Part shown: in pieces, positions 42,901 through 52,579 of the stretch
Position numbering within the stretch: position 1 is the first letter of the stretch
Layout of the letters: each line of letters opens with the position of its first letter
Assembly (NCBI RefSeq): GCF_003337375.1
Contig: NZ_QPJD01000010.1
Span: 124,001-188,000 of the forward strand
Origin: Paenibacillus prosopidis
GTDB taxonomy: Bacteria; Bacillota; Bacilli; Paenibacillales; Paenibacillaceae
Reading direction: 5' to 3'
Length of the DNA: 64,000 nucleotides
The notes under the pieces: model-generated
The model's input: only the letters and a program-made list of their open reading frames with translations
What the model was told of the DNA's origin: nothing
The model's database searches: none
Translations under genes and position numbers: made by a program

Positions 42901-44970
42901 ATGGTACAAAGTTTATGGGACAACGCAAAAGCATCGCAGCTTGAAGGCGGTTTGAACGAACTCGTATACCGCTCCAACATTATTGGCGCAGACCGCCGCG
43001 TTTGCAATTACGGCGGCGGCAACACATCAAGCAAAACGGTTGTGAAGGATTTCCGCGGCCGCGACGTTGAAGTCATGTATGTAAAGGGCAGCGGTTCCGA
43101 TCTGGCGACGATGAAAGCAGGCAATTTTACAGGCTTGCGCATGGATGATATCCGCCCTTTGTTCGAACGTTCTGAAATGCCCGATGAGGAAATGGTTGCT
43201 TATCTGGTCAACTGTATGATCGATTCGAAGCACCCGCGTGCATCCATCGAGACCTTGCTGCATGCTTTCCTTCCATTTAAACACGTGGATCATACACATC
43301 CGGATTCTATTATTAGCTTGTGCTGCGCGGATAACGGCAAAGCGCTTGCGAAAGAAATTTTCGGCGATCGTTTCGTGTGGGTTCCTTATGTGCGTCCCGG
43401 CTTTAACTTGTCCAAAATGATCGCGGAAGGCGTACTCGCCAACCCGAATGCAGAGCTTGTGCTTATGGAGAAGCACGGCCTTGTCACTTGGGGCGAGACA
43501 TCGGAGGAATGCTACGCGCAGACGATAAAAATTATTTCCGAAGCGGAAGCGTTTATTGAAGCCCGCTTCGACGAAGCATCGTTGTTCGGCGGCGTTAAGC
43601 ATGAGGCACTTGCGGCTGATGTTCGCAGAAGCGTTGCAGCACGGGTAATGCCAACCATTCGCGGTGCTGTAAGCGATGCGAAGAAAATGATTTTGACATT
43701 CGATGACGAGGCAGACGTGCTTGCATTCGTAAGCGGACAAAATTCGCCGCAATTATCCCAAGTGGGAGCAGCTTGTCCGGATCATCTTGTACACACTAAG
43801 GTTGTTCCATTATTTATTGATTGGACTCCGAGCGCAGATGATATTGAAGGCCTGAAAGAGAAATTGACAGCAGGAATCGCTGCTTACAAGGAACAATATA
43901 AAGCATATTTTGAACGCAACAAAAACGAAGGCGACGTAATGTTCGAAGCAGCGCCGCGCGTAATCCTTATTCCAGGCATCGGGATGATCAATTCAGGCAA
44001 AAGCTGGGCAATGGCTCAAGTGAGCGGAGCCCTTTACCACCGTGCAATCGCGGTTATGCGCGGCGCAACCGCACTAGGCGATTTCGTATCGTTAAGCGAG
44101 AACGAGTCGTATAACGTGGAATATTGGCCGCTTGAGCTTTACAAATTGTCGCTGGCTCCTGCAGAAGCCGAATTTTCGCGTAAGGTTGCCTTTATAACAG
44201 GCGGTGCAGGCGGTATCGGCAGTGAAACGGCTCGTCGCCTCGTATCGGAAGGCGCGCATGTTGTGCTTGCAGACCTTAACCTGGAAGGCGCTCAGAAGGT
44301 AGCCGCTGAAATTAATGAGAAATACGGCGATAACCGTGCTACAGCTGTTAAAATGGATGTAACGAGCGAGGAGCAGGTTGTAGCTGCTTATGCGGAGACG
44401 GCACTGGCTTATGGCGGCGTTGACATAATCGTTAACAATGCGGGTCTGGCTACTTCGAGTCCGTTCGATGAAACTTCGCTCAAGGAATGGAACTTGAATA
44501 TGAACGTGCTTGGCACAGGTTATTTCCTGGTAGCCCGTGAGGCATTCAAATTAATGAAGCAACAAAGCATCGGCGGCAACATGGTATTCATCGGCTCGAA
44601 AAACTCCGTATATGCCGGTAAAAATGCTTCGGCATATAGTGCTGCTAAAGCTTTGGAAGCACATTTGGCACGCTGCATCGCGGCTGAAGGCGGCGAGTTC
44701 GGCATTCGTGTCAACACGATTTTGCCTGATGCTATCCTGCAAGGATCGGCTATTTGGAACGGCAGCTGGCGTAATGAGCGCGCCGCGGCATACGGTATCG
44801 AGCCGGATCAGCTGGAAGAATACTACCGCAAGCGTACGACGCTGCTTGTTAACATTTATCCGCGTGATATTGCAGAAGGAATTGCGTTCTTCGCCTCGTC
44901 CAAAGCGGATAAAACGACAGGCTGTATGCTGACAATCGACGGCGGCGTACCGGCAGCCTTCACCCGTTAG
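42901..44970 (+). CDS. rhaE: Bifunctional rhamnulose-1-phosphate aldolase / lactaldehyde dehydrogenase (RhaE, YuxG)
   Basis: 689 residues. N-terminal class II aldolase domain (1-420) with zinc His in FKHVDHTHPDSI and VLMEKHGLVTWG; C-terminal short-chain dehydrogenase (about 425-689) with VAFITGGAGGIGSETARRL, NNAG, and catalytic Tyr/Lys in ASAYSAAKALEAH. Cleaves L-rhamnulose 1-phosphate to DHAP and L-lactaldehyde and oxidises the latter to L-lactate, as known for B. subtilis YuxG. First gene of the rhamnose operon after CGGAGG. Confidence 0.96.
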   Translation: MVQSLWDNAKASQLEGGLNELVYRSNIIGADRRVCNYGGGNTSSKTVVKDFRGRDVEVMYVKGSGSDLATMKAGNFTGLRMDDIRPLFERSEMPDEEMVAYLVNCMIDSKHPRASIETLLHAFLPFKHVDHTHPDSIISLCCADNGKALAKEIFGDRFVWVPYVRPGFNLSKMIAEGVLANPNAELVLMEKHGLVTWGETSEECYAQTIKIISEAEAFIEARFDEASLFGGVKHEALAADVRRSVAARVMPTIRGAVSDAKKMILTFDDEADVLAFVSGQNSPQLSQVGAACPDHLVHTKVVPLFIDWTPSADDIEGLKEKLTAGIAAYKEQYKAYFERNKNEGDVMFEAAPRVILIPGIGMINSGKSWAMAQVSGALYHRAIAVMRGATALGDFVSLSENESYNVEYWPLELYKLSLAPAEAEFSRKVAFITGGAGGIGSETARRLVSEGAHVVLADLNLEGAQKVAAEINEKYGDNRATAVKMDVTSEEQVVAAYAETALAYGGVDIIVNNAGLATSSPFDETSLKEWNLNMNVLGTGYFLVAREAFKLMKQQSIGGNMVFIGSKNSVYAGKNASAYSAAKALEAHLARCIAAEGGEFGIRVNTILPDAILQGSAIWNGSWRNERAAAYGIEPDQLEEYYRKRTTLLVNIYPRDIAEGIAFFASSKADKTTGCMLTIDGGVPAAFTR

Positions 44971-45010
44971 AAGCTATCCGTAAAAACGAGCACATTGATG
45001 AAGGAAGGGG

Positions 45011-45046
45011 CGCCGATTACGATCGGCGTTCCTTACCCCATCGGGT
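45011..45046 (+). other. Intra-operon hairpin between rhaE and rhaA
   Basis: GCGCCGAT and ATCGGCGT pair around TACG, with flanking GGAAGG/TTCC. There is no T run, so it is more likely an mRNA stabiliser or processing site than a terminator. Confidence 0.5.
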
Positions 45047-45168
45047 TGCAAAGCGATATTCCGATCATTGTACAATAAAGCCGCCTAGACGAAAGCGCTA
45101 GCGGAGAACAAACTAGGGTCAACGATAGCTTATCCAATCAAAATTTTTCATGTGAAAGGGTGTTCGTC

Positions 45169-46389
45169 ATGTCCGACCGCGCATATGCGTTGTTTGAGGA
45201 ACAGCAGCAAGCACGAGGCATTAATATAGATGAAGTAAAAGCGAAATTGAAAGCGCTCAAAATCGAAACCCCATCATGGGGCTACGGCGATTCCGGTACC
45301 CGGTTTAAAGTGTTTCAAAAGGAAGGCGTTCCCCGCAATCCGTTCGAGAAATTCGAGGATGCAGCGCAGGTTCATAACCTTACAGGACTTGCTCCTTCGG
45401 TAGCCATTCACATTCCTTGGGATAAAGTCGATGATTACAGCAAGCTAAGAAACCACGCCGAAGGTCTTGGGCTTTCGATTGGAGCGGTTAATCCCAACCT
45501 GTTCCAGGATGAGGATTACATGCTCGGCAGCGTAACGAACACAGATAGCGCCATTCGCCACAAAGCGACGGATCATCTGTTGGAATGCGTGGACATTGCG
45601 AAGGAAACGGGTTCCCGTGATCTTAGCTTATGGTTTGCGGACGGTACGAACTATCCGGGCCAAGGGGATATCCGCAAGCGCAAAGCTTGGATGCACGAAG
45701 CCTTGTCCGAGATGTACAATGCAATGACGCCTGAAATGCGGATGCTCATTGAATACAAATGCTTCGAGCCTGCTTTCTATCATACGGATCTCGCGGACTG
45801 GGGCATGGCTTACAACATGGCGCAAAAGCTTGGACCTCAGGCGGAAGTGCTTGTTGATACCGGCCATCACCTGCAGGGCACGAATATCGAGCACATCGTA
45901 GCTTATTTGATCGACGAGAAGCGTCTCGGCGGATTCCATTTCAACAGCCGCAAATATGCGGATGACGATCTTATTGTCGGTTCGGTTAATCCGTATGAAC
46001 TCTTTTTGATTTTCTATCAAATATTGAGCGCTGCGAATGATTCCGATGCGGGAATTCGTAATGCGGTAGACAATATCGCTTATATGATTGACCAATCCCA
46101 TAATATTGAACAAAAAATTCCGGCTATGCTGCGTTCCGTACTTAACGTGCAAACGCAATATGCGAAGGCGCTGCTTATTAACCATGCAGAAGTGAGCGAG
46201 GCTGCTGAACGCCATGATGTTCTCGGTGCCGAGGACGCCGTTCGCCGTGCATTCGAGTTCGATGTGACACCATTGCTTCACGCAATCCGTGAAGAGCAAG
46301 GCTTGCCGCTTGATCCAATGAAAGCATACTTGAACAGCAGCTACGGCAAAGACATACTGGTGAGAGGCAAGGGCGGTGCCAGCTGGTGA
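45169..46389 (+). CDS. rhaA: L-rhamnose isomerase (Bacillus/RhaI type)
   Basis: 406 residues from ATG 45169 (AAAGGG eight bases before; a GTG at 45160 is less likely). TIM-barrel enzyme converting L-rhamnose to L-rhamnulose. Metal-binding residues in MLIEYKCFEPAFYHTDL (Glu), VLVDTGHHLQGTN (Asp/His), GGFHFNSRKYADDDL (His, Asp). Its stop overlaps the rhaB GTG start. Confidence 0.94.
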   Translation: MSDRAYALFEEQQQARGINIDEVKAKLKALKIETPSWGYGDSGTRFKVFQKEGVPRNPFEKFEDAAQVHNLTGLAPSVAIHIPWDKVDDYSKLRNHAEGLGLSIGAVNPNLFQDEDYMLGSVTNTDSAIRHKATDHLLECVDIAKETGSRDLSLWFADGTNYPGQGDIRKRKAWMHEALSEMYNAMTPEMRMLIEYKCFEPAFYHTDLADWGMAYNMAQKLGPQAEVLVDTGHHLQGTNIEHIVAYLIDEKRLGGFHFNSRKYADDDLIVGSVNPYELFLIFYQILSAANDSDAGIRNAVDNIAYMIDQSHNIEQKIPAMLRSVLNVQTQYAKALLINHAEVSEAAERHDVLGAEDAVRRAFEFDVTPLLHAIREEQGLPLDPMKAYLNSSYGKDILVRGKGGASW

Positions 46390-47855
46390 CCATTCTCGCT
46401 TACGATCTGGGGGCGAGCAGCGGAAGAGCGATGCTCGGCCGATTGAATGAAGGTAAGATCGAGGTTGAAGAGCTGCACCGGTTTTCGAATGATCCGGTGC
46501 AGGTCGGTGACCGACTGCATTGGGATATTTTGCGATTGCTTCACGAGCTCAAGCAGGGGCTGCTCAAAGCAAAGCACAGGGGAATTAAGCTGGACAGCAT
46601 CGCTATCGATTCGTGGGCGGTTGATTTCGGTTTTATCGGAAGCAACGGTGAATTGCTCGGGAATCCGTATCATTACCGCGACCATCATACGGATGGGGTA
46701 ATGGAGCAGGTCATTGAGAAGCTATCGGCTTCACACATATTCGGACGGACGGGCATTCAGTTTCTGCCGTTTAATACAATCAATCAGCTTGCGGCTTTGA
46801 AGCAGGCGGACTCACCGCTATTGCGGGATGCGAAGCATTTCCTTATGATTCCGGATTTGCTCCGATATTTCCTGACTGGAGAAATGTTTAATGAGTTCTC
46901 CAATGCGACGACGACACAATTATATAATCCGCTTAAAGGCGGCTGGGATGAAGAGCTTATTCGGGCGATAGGCATCTCTCCGGATTTATTTGGCCAAGTG
47001 GCTGGGCCGGGCGAGCGGGTAGGACAGCTGCGGTCCGCTGTTTGCGAAGAGCTGAATATAGAATCTGTACCGGTTTATGCGGTAGCAGAGCATGATACCG
47101 GCTCGGCGGTTGCGGCCGTACCGGCACTGGAGCGTTCATTCGCTTATCTCAGCTGCGGTACCTGGTCGCTAATGGGGACTGAGATTGAAGAGCCGGTTAT
47201 CAATGAACTGGCTCAGCAGCTGAATTTTACGAACGAAGGCGGCGCTTACGGGACGTATCGTTTGCTTAAGAACATCATGGGTCTTTGGATTTTGCAGGAA
47301 TGCAGACGTTCATGGGAGCGGGGAGGAATTTCGTACACATTCCCCGAATTAGTTAAGCTGGCCGATGAGGCGAAGCCATTCGCTGCGTTCATTGATCCTG
47401 ACGATCCATTATTTCTTCATCCGGGCGATATGCCGGCTAGAATTAGCGAGTATAGCGTGCGTACGGGGCAGACGGCGCCAGAAGATGCGGGTGCGATCGT
47501 TCGCTGCATACTGGAGAGTCTGGCACTTAAATACCGTTACGTGCTCGAGCTTACGGAGCAGCTGTCGGGCCAAACATTTAATGGACTGCATATGGTCGGG
47601 GGCGGCATTCAGAATACGCTGCTTTGCAAGTGGACTGCTAACGCTATTGGCAAACCGGTTTGGGCGGGTCCTGTTGAAGGAAGCGCGATCGGCAACATGG
47701 TCGTACAGTGGATTGCAAGCGGAGAGCTTGCAGACATCTGGGAAGCGCGCAAGGTTATTCGCGAATCGTTCCCGGTTGACGCGTATGAGCCGGAGCAGTA
47801 TGAAGAATGGGATCACGCATACCGTTCCTTTATAGATAAGACAGGAATCGCTTAA
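46386..47855 (+). CDS. rhaB: L-rhamnulokinase
   Basis: 489 residues, FGGY kinase that phosphorylates L-rhamnulose at O1. Begins TILAYDLGASSGRAMLGRL; further marks IDSWAVDFGFI, NPYHYRDHHT, FNTINQLAAL, ATTTQLYNP, LSCGTWSLMGTEIE, HMVGGGIQNTLLCKWTANAIG. Starts with GTG 46386 inside the rhaA stop (GTGA), so translation is coupled. Paralogue of the fucose-operon kinase at 21589. Confidence 0.96.
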   Translation: MTILAYDLGASSGRAMLGRLNEGKIEVEELHRFSNDPVQVGDRLHWDILRLLHELKQGLLKAKHRGIKLDSIAIDSWAVDFGFIGSNGELLGNPYHYRDHHTDGVMEQVIEKLSASHIFGRTGIQFLPFNTINQLAALKQADSPLLRDAKHFLMIPDLLRYFLTGEMFNEFSNATTTQLYNPLKGGWDEELIRAIGISPDLFGQVAGPGERVGQLRSAVCEELNIESVPVYAVAEHDTGSAVAAVPALERSFAYLSCGTWSLMGTEIEEPVINELAQQLNFTNEGGAYGTYRLLKNIMGLWILQECRRSWERGGISYTFPELVKLADEAKPFAAFIDPDDPLFLHPGDMPARISEYSVRTGQTAPEDAGAIVRCILESLALKYRYVLELTEQLSGQTFNGLHMVGGGIQNTLLCKWTANAIGKPVWAGPVEGSAIGNMVVQWIASGELADIWEARKVIRESFPVDAYEPEQYEEWDHAYRSFIDKTGIA

Positions 47856-47897
47856 GCATATGCTTCAAGATCAAATACGGTAAGAAAGAGGTACGCT

Positions 47898-48656
47898 ATG
47901 CTGGTTGCGGAACGATACGACAAAATTGTACAGCTGGTAAATGAGAGAGGCAGTATTAGGGTAACGGAGCTGAGCGAGCTGTGTCAGGTAACCGAGGAAA
48001 CGATTCGGCGCGACCTTGACCGCTTGGAACAAGCCGGACGATTACGCCGCTCCCATGGCGGTGCGGTAAGCGTGAAGGATCAGCAGCCGGAAATTCCTTA
48101 TTTTGAGCGGGAGGTCACGCGTGCGGATGAGAAGAAGCGTATCGCTGAGGAAGCGGTTAAGCTGATTCAACCGAAGGATCGCATCCTGCTCGACGCGAGT
48201 ACGACTGCGTGGTACATGGCGGCGAGTATGCCGGACATTCCGCTAACGGTACTCACTAATTCCATTAAGGTTGCGATGGAGCTAAGCAGTAAGGAAAAGA
48301 TCGAGGTCATCTCGACGGGCGGGATACTGGCTTCACGTTCTCTGTCCTATGTCGGTCCGCTGGCAGAGCGTTCTCTGGATGCGTATCATGTAGATAAAGC
48401 GTTTTTCTCGTGCAAAGGCGTTCACCTGGAACGCGGCGTAAGCGAGTCGAATGAGCTGCAGGCACGAATTAAGCACAAGATGGTCGGTATGGCCGATCAG
48501 GTCATCCTGCTCGCCGATTCCAGCAAATTTGGCGTCCAAGCGTTTACGCATGTCGCCGACTTAAGCGATATCCATACGATTATTACCGACGGTCGCGTCT
48601 CGTCCGAGCTGCTATTGCAGCTTAAAGAGAAGCAAATTGCCGTCACGACAGTATAG
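47898..48656 (+). CDS. rhaR: DeoR-family regulator of the rhamnose operon
   Basis: 252 residues: N-terminal DeoR helix-turn-helix (IRVTELSELCQVTEETIRRDLDRLEQAG) and a C-terminal sugar-phosphate sensor domain (ILLDASTTAWYMA, ISTGGILASRSLSYVGP, DQVILLADSSKFG). By analogy with B. subtilis RhaR (YulB) it would sense L-rhamnulose 1-phosphate and repress the operon that encodes it. The symbol rests on operon position and family. Confidence 0.88.
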   Translation: MLVAERYDKIVQLVNERGSIRVTELSELCQVTEETIRRDLDRLEQAGRLRRSHGGAVSVKDQQPEIPYFEREVTRADEKKRIAEEAVKLIQPKDRILLDASTTAWYMAASMPDIPLTVLTNSIKVAMELSSKEKIEVISTGGILASRSLSYVGPLAERSLDAYHVDKAFFSCKGVHLERGVSESNELQARIKHKMVGMADQVILLADSSKFGVQAFTHVADLSDIHTIITDGRVSSELLLQLKEKQIAVTTV

Positions 48657-48731
48657 CGGGTTTGGGGTGGCGCCGCGCTTCGGGCAGAGGCACGGCGTCA
48701 CTCTCGTGCAGGTCATTTTTTTTAACTCAAC

Positions 48732-48742
48732 TTGTCTGACAA
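48732..48742. promoter_or_regulatory. Candidate LutR (FadR-type) operator before lutA
   Basis: TTGTCTGACAA is a perfect palindrome with one central base and fits the FadR-subfamily pattern TNGTNNNACNA exactly. It lies about 40 bases before lutA; a FadR-type regulator is encoded at the end of the same operon. Confidence 0.65.
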
Positions 48743-48783
48743 CCTGATAAAATAGACTTATGAACCTTGAAAGGGGCGCGGAG

Positions 48784-49506
48784 ATGAAGGTTTCTTTATT
48801 TATTACTTGTCTTAGCGATGCGTTGTACCCGCGTGTCGGTGAAGCGATGGTGCGTCTGCTGGCGAAGTACGGCGTCTCGCTGCAGTTTCCGACTGTGCAG
48901 ACATGCTGCGGCCAGCCTGCATTCAATAGCGGCTATTGGAAGGAAGCCAGGGAATCCGCGAAAACGATTTTGGATGCTTTTGAAGACAGCGACTTCGTCA
49001 TTTCGCCATCCGGTTCATGTACGGGCATGATTCATCATTATCCTAAGCTGTTTGAAGATGATCCGGTCATGCTGGAGCGCGCGAACAGATTGCAAAGCAA
49101 ATCGTATGAGTTTACTCAGTTTCTCGTGCAGGTGCTTGGCGTGACTGACGTTGGTGCAGCATTTCCGCATAAGGTTACGTATCACCCGTCCTGTCACGGC
49201 AGCCGAATTCTCGGTGTAAAAGACGAGCCGCTGGCGCTGATCCAAAACGTGAAGGGACTCGAGCTTGTGCCGCTGCCGTTCGCGGAGGATTGCTGCGGAT
49301 TCGGCGGAACATTCGCAGTCAAAATGGCCGATATATCCGGTGCAATGGTTACGGAGAAAGTGGATCACGTGCTGGAAACCGAAGCGGAAGTGCTGGTTGG
49401 GCTTGATATGGCTTGTCTGCTCAATATTGCAGGGAACCTGAGGTACCGCAATGAGCCGGTTCGCGTTATGCACTTAGCAGAGCTGCTTTATGAAGGGGTG
49501 AAATAA
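48784..49506 (+). CDS. lutA: L-lactate utilisation protein LutA
   Basis: 240 residues from ATG 48784 (AAAGGGG before it; the ATG at 48760 contains the ribosome site in its frame). Two CCG motifs, CCGQPAFNSGY and CCGFGGTFAVK, are the iron-sulfur ligands of the LutA/GlpC family. With LutB and LutC it oxidises L-lactate to pyruvate at the membrane. Begins MKVSLFITCLSDAL like B. subtilis LutA (238 residues). Confidence 0.95.
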   Translation: MKVSLFITCLSDALYPRVGEAMVRLLAKYGVSLQFPTVQTCCGQPAFNSGYWKEARESAKTILDAFEDSDFVISPSGSCTGMIHHYPKLFEDDPVMLERANRLQSKSYEFTQFLVQVLGVTDVGAAFPHKVTYHPSCHGSRILGVKDEPLALIQNVKGLELVPLPFAEDCCGFGGTFAVKMADISGAMVTEKVDHVLETEAEVLVGLDMACLLNIAGNLRYRNEPVRVMHLAELLYEGVK

Positions 49507-49508
49507 CG

Positions 49509-51041
49509 ATGGGCGCCGGATCAAAGACGGAGGCAACGGTCAAAGCCAGAGCAGAGCTTGCGCTTAATGACGAGTTTCTGCGCAAAGCGGTGAGATTCAC
49601 GACCGAGCGGCTTCGCAACGGGAAGAAAAAAGCATCCGAGGAGCACGGAAATTGGGACGAATGGCGGGAACGCGGCAAGCAAATTCGCCTCCATACGATC
49701 GCTCATCTCGACTACTATTTAAATTTGTTCGTGAACAATGCCCGCGCGAACGGTGTGCATGTGCATTTTGCCAATACGGGTGAAGAAGCGGTAAAACTGA
49801 CGCTCGATATCGCCGAGCACGCGAACGCGAAATCGGTCGTCAAATCAAAATCGATGGTAACAGAGGAGCTGCATCTCAATCATGCGCTCGAATCGATCGG
49901 CGTTGAAGCTGTAGAAACTGATTTGGGTGAATACATTATTCAGCTGGCTGGCGAAATGCCGTCACATATCGTTATTCCCGCGATACACAAAAACCGTTAC
50001 CAAATTGCTGAACTGCTTTCCAAAGAAGCCGGGTATACTTTGCCGCCTGATACGACAGCGCTTGCAGGCTTCGTCCGCAAAAAGCTGCGGGAAAAGTTTC
50101 TGGAGGCTGACATCGGCATGACCGGCTGTAACTTTGCGATTGCCGAGACCGGATCGATGGTGCTTTTTGAAAATGAAGGAAACGCCCGTATGGTCAGCAC
50201 AGTACCGAAGACCCAAATTACATTGATGGGCATGGAGCGCATAATCCCTTCGTGGGAGGATCTCGAGGTAATGGCGACGCTGCTTCCGCGTTCGGCAACA
50301 GGCCAAAAGCTGACCATGTATATGTCGGGCATTACCGGCCCCCGTCGTTCAGAGGATGCGGATGGCCCGGACGAGATGCACATCATCATTGTCGATAATG
50401 GCCGCTCGCTGCAGCTGGGTGATCCCGAGTTCCAAGAGCTGCTCAACTGTATCCGCTGTGGTGCATGCTTGAACGCTTGTCCGGTTTATCGCCACATCGG
50501 CGGTCATGCATATGGGAGCACGTATAGCGGCCCGATTGGAGCCGTATTGACGCCATCGCTTAACAAAAACATTGCCGAATGGGACGATATCGCCAACGCA
50601 TCGAGTTTGTGCGGCGCTTGTTACGAGGCCTGTCCGGTCAAAATCCCGCTGCATGATATGCTCGTTTATTTGCGTAGGCGCAAGGTGGAGAGCGGCAACG
50701 GCAATAAGCTGGAATCGATCGGCATGCAGGGCTTTGCCACCGTTATGGGTAACTCCTCCCGCCTTGGAGGCATGCTTCGCCTCGGGAAGCTGGGACAGAA
50801 GCTCGTTGTGCGGAGCGGCGTCATCAAGACGAAGCTGGGTCCCCTTAAAGGGTGGAATACGTACCGCGTAACCCCGAGCCTGCCGAAGGAGTCGTTCCGG
50901 GACCGCTGGGATACGCTTGATCAGGAATTGAAGCAAGGACTGAAGCAAATGGAGCCGTCCATGCAACAACGGATGGAAGAGCTTGTGAAAAAGCGCGAGC
51001 TGGAACAGAAGGAAGGCAAAGGGGGACACGGTCATGGCTGA
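49509..51041 (+). CDS. lutB: L-lactate utilisation iron-sulfur protein LutB
   Basis: 510 residues: N-terminal LUD domain (about 60-300, GCNFAIAETGSMVLFENEGNARM) followed by two 4Fe-4S motifs, CIRCGACLNACPVYRHIGG and CGACYEACPVKIPLHDML. Length and motifs match B. subtilis LutB (YvfW). The start is three bases after the lutA stop; its end overlaps lutC by eight bases. Confidence 0.95.
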   Translation: MGAGSKTEATVKARAELALNDEFLRKAVRFTTERLRNGKKKASEEHGNWDEWRERGKQIRLHTIAHLDYYLNLFVNNARANGVHVHFANTGEEAVKLTLDIAEHANAKSVVKSKSMVTEELHLNHALESIGVEAVETDLGEYIIQLAGEMPSHIVIPAIHKNRYQIAELLSKEAGYTLPPDTTALAGFVRKKLREKFLEADIGMTGCNFAIAETGSMVLFENEGNARMVSTVPKTQITLMGMERIIPSWEDLEVMATLLPRSATGQKLTMYMSGITGPRRSEDADGPDEMHIIIVDNGRSLQLGDPEFQELLNCIRCGACLNACPVYRHIGGHAYGSTYSGPIGAVLTPSLNKNIAEWDDIANASSLCGACYEACPVKIPLHDMLVYLRRRKVESGNGNKLESIGMQGFATVMGNSSRLGGMLRLGKLGQKLVVRSGVIKTKLGPLKGWNTYRVTPSLPKESFRDRWDTLDQELKQGLKQMEPSMQQRMEELVKKRELEQKEGKGGHGHG

Positions 51042-51759
51042 TACGCATAAGCAGTGGTTGGAGAAGCTGGAGGCAGAGTCGCGCGCAAAGCAGGAGTTGT
51101 TTATGAACGATATTGCCGCGAAGCTCAGGCATCCGAGAATGACGCAGCCGCCGCAGCATCCGTACCGCGGGGCTCCTGATTTCTGGAAAGCTTTCGAGTG
51201 GCCGGAAGAGGAACGCATTAAAGAGTTTACAGACAATTTCCTCTCCGTAGGCGGTCATGTAGCAAGGCTTCAAACGATGGACGAGGCGAAGGAATATATT
51301 GTTCAAAAGGCTCAGGAAATGAGCGCGAAGTATGTCGTGCGTCAAAATCAGCCTGAGCTGGATGCGCTGGATTTGGAGGAAGCGCTGACGGATTCGCAGG
51401 TATCGGTATGGAACACGGATCCGGAGCAGTACTGGAGGGCCCGTGCTGCAGAAGCGGATTTTGGTATCGTCATCGCAGATCATGCAGTCGCTTACACGGG
51501 CTCGGTTACCGTGTTGTCAGCTGAAAATAAAGGCCGTTCGGTCAGCTTGCTGCCTACCGTACTTATCATTATTATTCCGGTTGAACGGCTGAAAACACGG
51601 CTGGGCGAGGTGCTTGAGACGTTCGATCAGGCAGGACGCGACCAGCTTCCGGCGGGCATACATTTTATATCCGGCCCAAGCCGTTCTTCCGATATTGAAA
51701 ATGATCTCACAATCGGCGTCCATGGACCAGGTATCGTCTATGCACTGCTTGTTGGATAA
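51034..51759 (+). CDS. lutC: L-lactate utilisation protein LutC
   Basis: 241 residues, single LUD domain protein with DFGIVIADHAVAYTGSVTVLS, LLPTVLIIIIPVERL and the C-terminal HFISGPSRSSDIENDLTIGVHGP. Third component of the LutABC lactate oxidation complex. Translationally coupled to lutB by overlap. Confidence 0.95.
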   Translation: MADTHKQWLEKLEAESRAKQELFMNDIAAKLRHPRMTQPPQHPYRGAPDFWKAFEWPEEERIKEFTDNFLSVGGHVARLQTMDEAKEYIVQKAQEMSAKYVVRQNQPELDALDLEEALTDSQVSVWNTDPEQYWRARAAEADFGIVIADHAVAYTGSVTVLSAENKGRSVSLLPTVLIIIIPVERLKTRLGEVLETFDQAGRDQLPAGIHFISGPSRSSDIENDLTIGVHGPGIVYALLVG

Positions 51760-51789
51760 TTGATCATTTGTTCCAGGAGGTGGTAGTCC

Positions 51790-52512
51790 ATGCACTCGCT
51801 AGACGTGGTTAAGCTGTCGAAACGCAATCATTACGAGGAAATTACCGATCAAGTAAAGCGTCTTATCGTAGAAGGGAAGCTGAAGGTAGGGGATAAGCTG
51901 CCATCTACGAAGCAAATGTCCGAGCAATTCGGGGTGGGACGCTCGACTACCCGCGAGGCTTTAAGCGCGCTCAAAGCGATGGGAATGATCGAAATTCGTC
52001 AAGGCGGCGGCTGCCGCGTCATTAGCAGCGCTCCCGCTGAAGTAGAGCTGCCGGAGCTGCAATCGCTCCGACTTAATCGCGAAACGGTGCTGGAGCTGTT
52101 AGAGGCCCGCGAGTCGCTGGAGGTTTCAAACGCAGCAATTGCCGCAGCTAAACGAACGGAAGAGGATCTTATTATACTGCGCAGTCTTATTGACGAGATG
52201 GAGCGTTCTGCAGGTGACGAAGCAGAAGGAGAGCGGCTGGATCTCCATTTTCATTTGACGCTTGCCAAAGCAACTCACAATTCCATCATAGTGCGCTTGT
52301 TTGAGTCGATAATGAATCATATCGAAACGGCGATCCACGATATTAGGCGAGTCGAGCTGTACGCTAGCACAGCTGTTGCGGAGCGTTTGTACAAGGAGCA
52401 TTCGGCGATCTTCGAGGCCATCGTCAAGCAGGATTCCGAGCTTGCCGCCGGGAAAATGAAGCAGCATTTGCAGCATATTGAGAGCATTGTGCTGAAGCAT
52501 TTGGGCAAGTAA
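51790..52512 (+). CDS. lutR: GntR/FadR-family regulator of lactate genes
   Basis: 240 residues: GntR winged helix (LKVGDKLPSTKQMSEQFGVGRSTTREALSALKAMG, about 35-70) and all-helical FCD ligand domain with metal-binding His in LDLHFHLTLAKATHN and YKEHSAIFEAI. It starts 30 bases after lutC behind AGGAGG, so it is the last gene of the operon. B. subtilis LutR is of the same subfamily and is relieved by lactate. A palindromic FadR-type site lies before lutA. Confidence 0.9.
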   Translation: MHSLDVVKLSKRNHYEEITDQVKRLIVEGKLKVGDKLPSTKQMSEQFGVGRSTTREALSALKAMGMIEIRQGGGCRVISSAPAEVELPELQSLRLNRETVLELLEARESLEVSNAAIAAAKRTEEDLIILRSLIDEMERSAGDEAEGERLDLHFHLTLAKATHNSIIVRLFESIMNHIETAIHDIRRVELYASTAVAERLYKEHSAIFEAIVKQDSELAAGKMKQHLQHIESIVLKHLGK

Positions 52513-52523
52513 TTCGAAACAGA

Positions 52524-52572
52524 AAGGCCGAGACACTCAGCTATGTTACGACAGCTGGTGACTCGGCCTTAT
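52524..52572. terminator. Bidirectional terminator between lutR and J-like gene
   Basis: AAGGCCGAG and CTCGGCCTT, with an inner CAGCT/AGCTG stem, between convergent genes. Confidence 0.75.
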
Positions 52573-52579
52573 TACGCTT

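Noticed and set aside
45090..45106. cre-like CGAAAGCGCTAGCG before rhaA
   Set aside because: Mismatches at the conserved TG and at the end; located inside the operon, so not reported as a site.
48656..48715. GC-rich inverted segment after rhaR as a terminator
   Set aside because: The GTGGCGCCG/CGGCGTCAC arms are separated by 15 bases and no T run follows directly, so separation of the rha and lut transcripts cannot be claimed.
50349..51236. Minus-strand frames of 295 and 212 codons over lutB-lutC
   Set aside because: Shadows caused by codon bias of the lut genes; no independent support.
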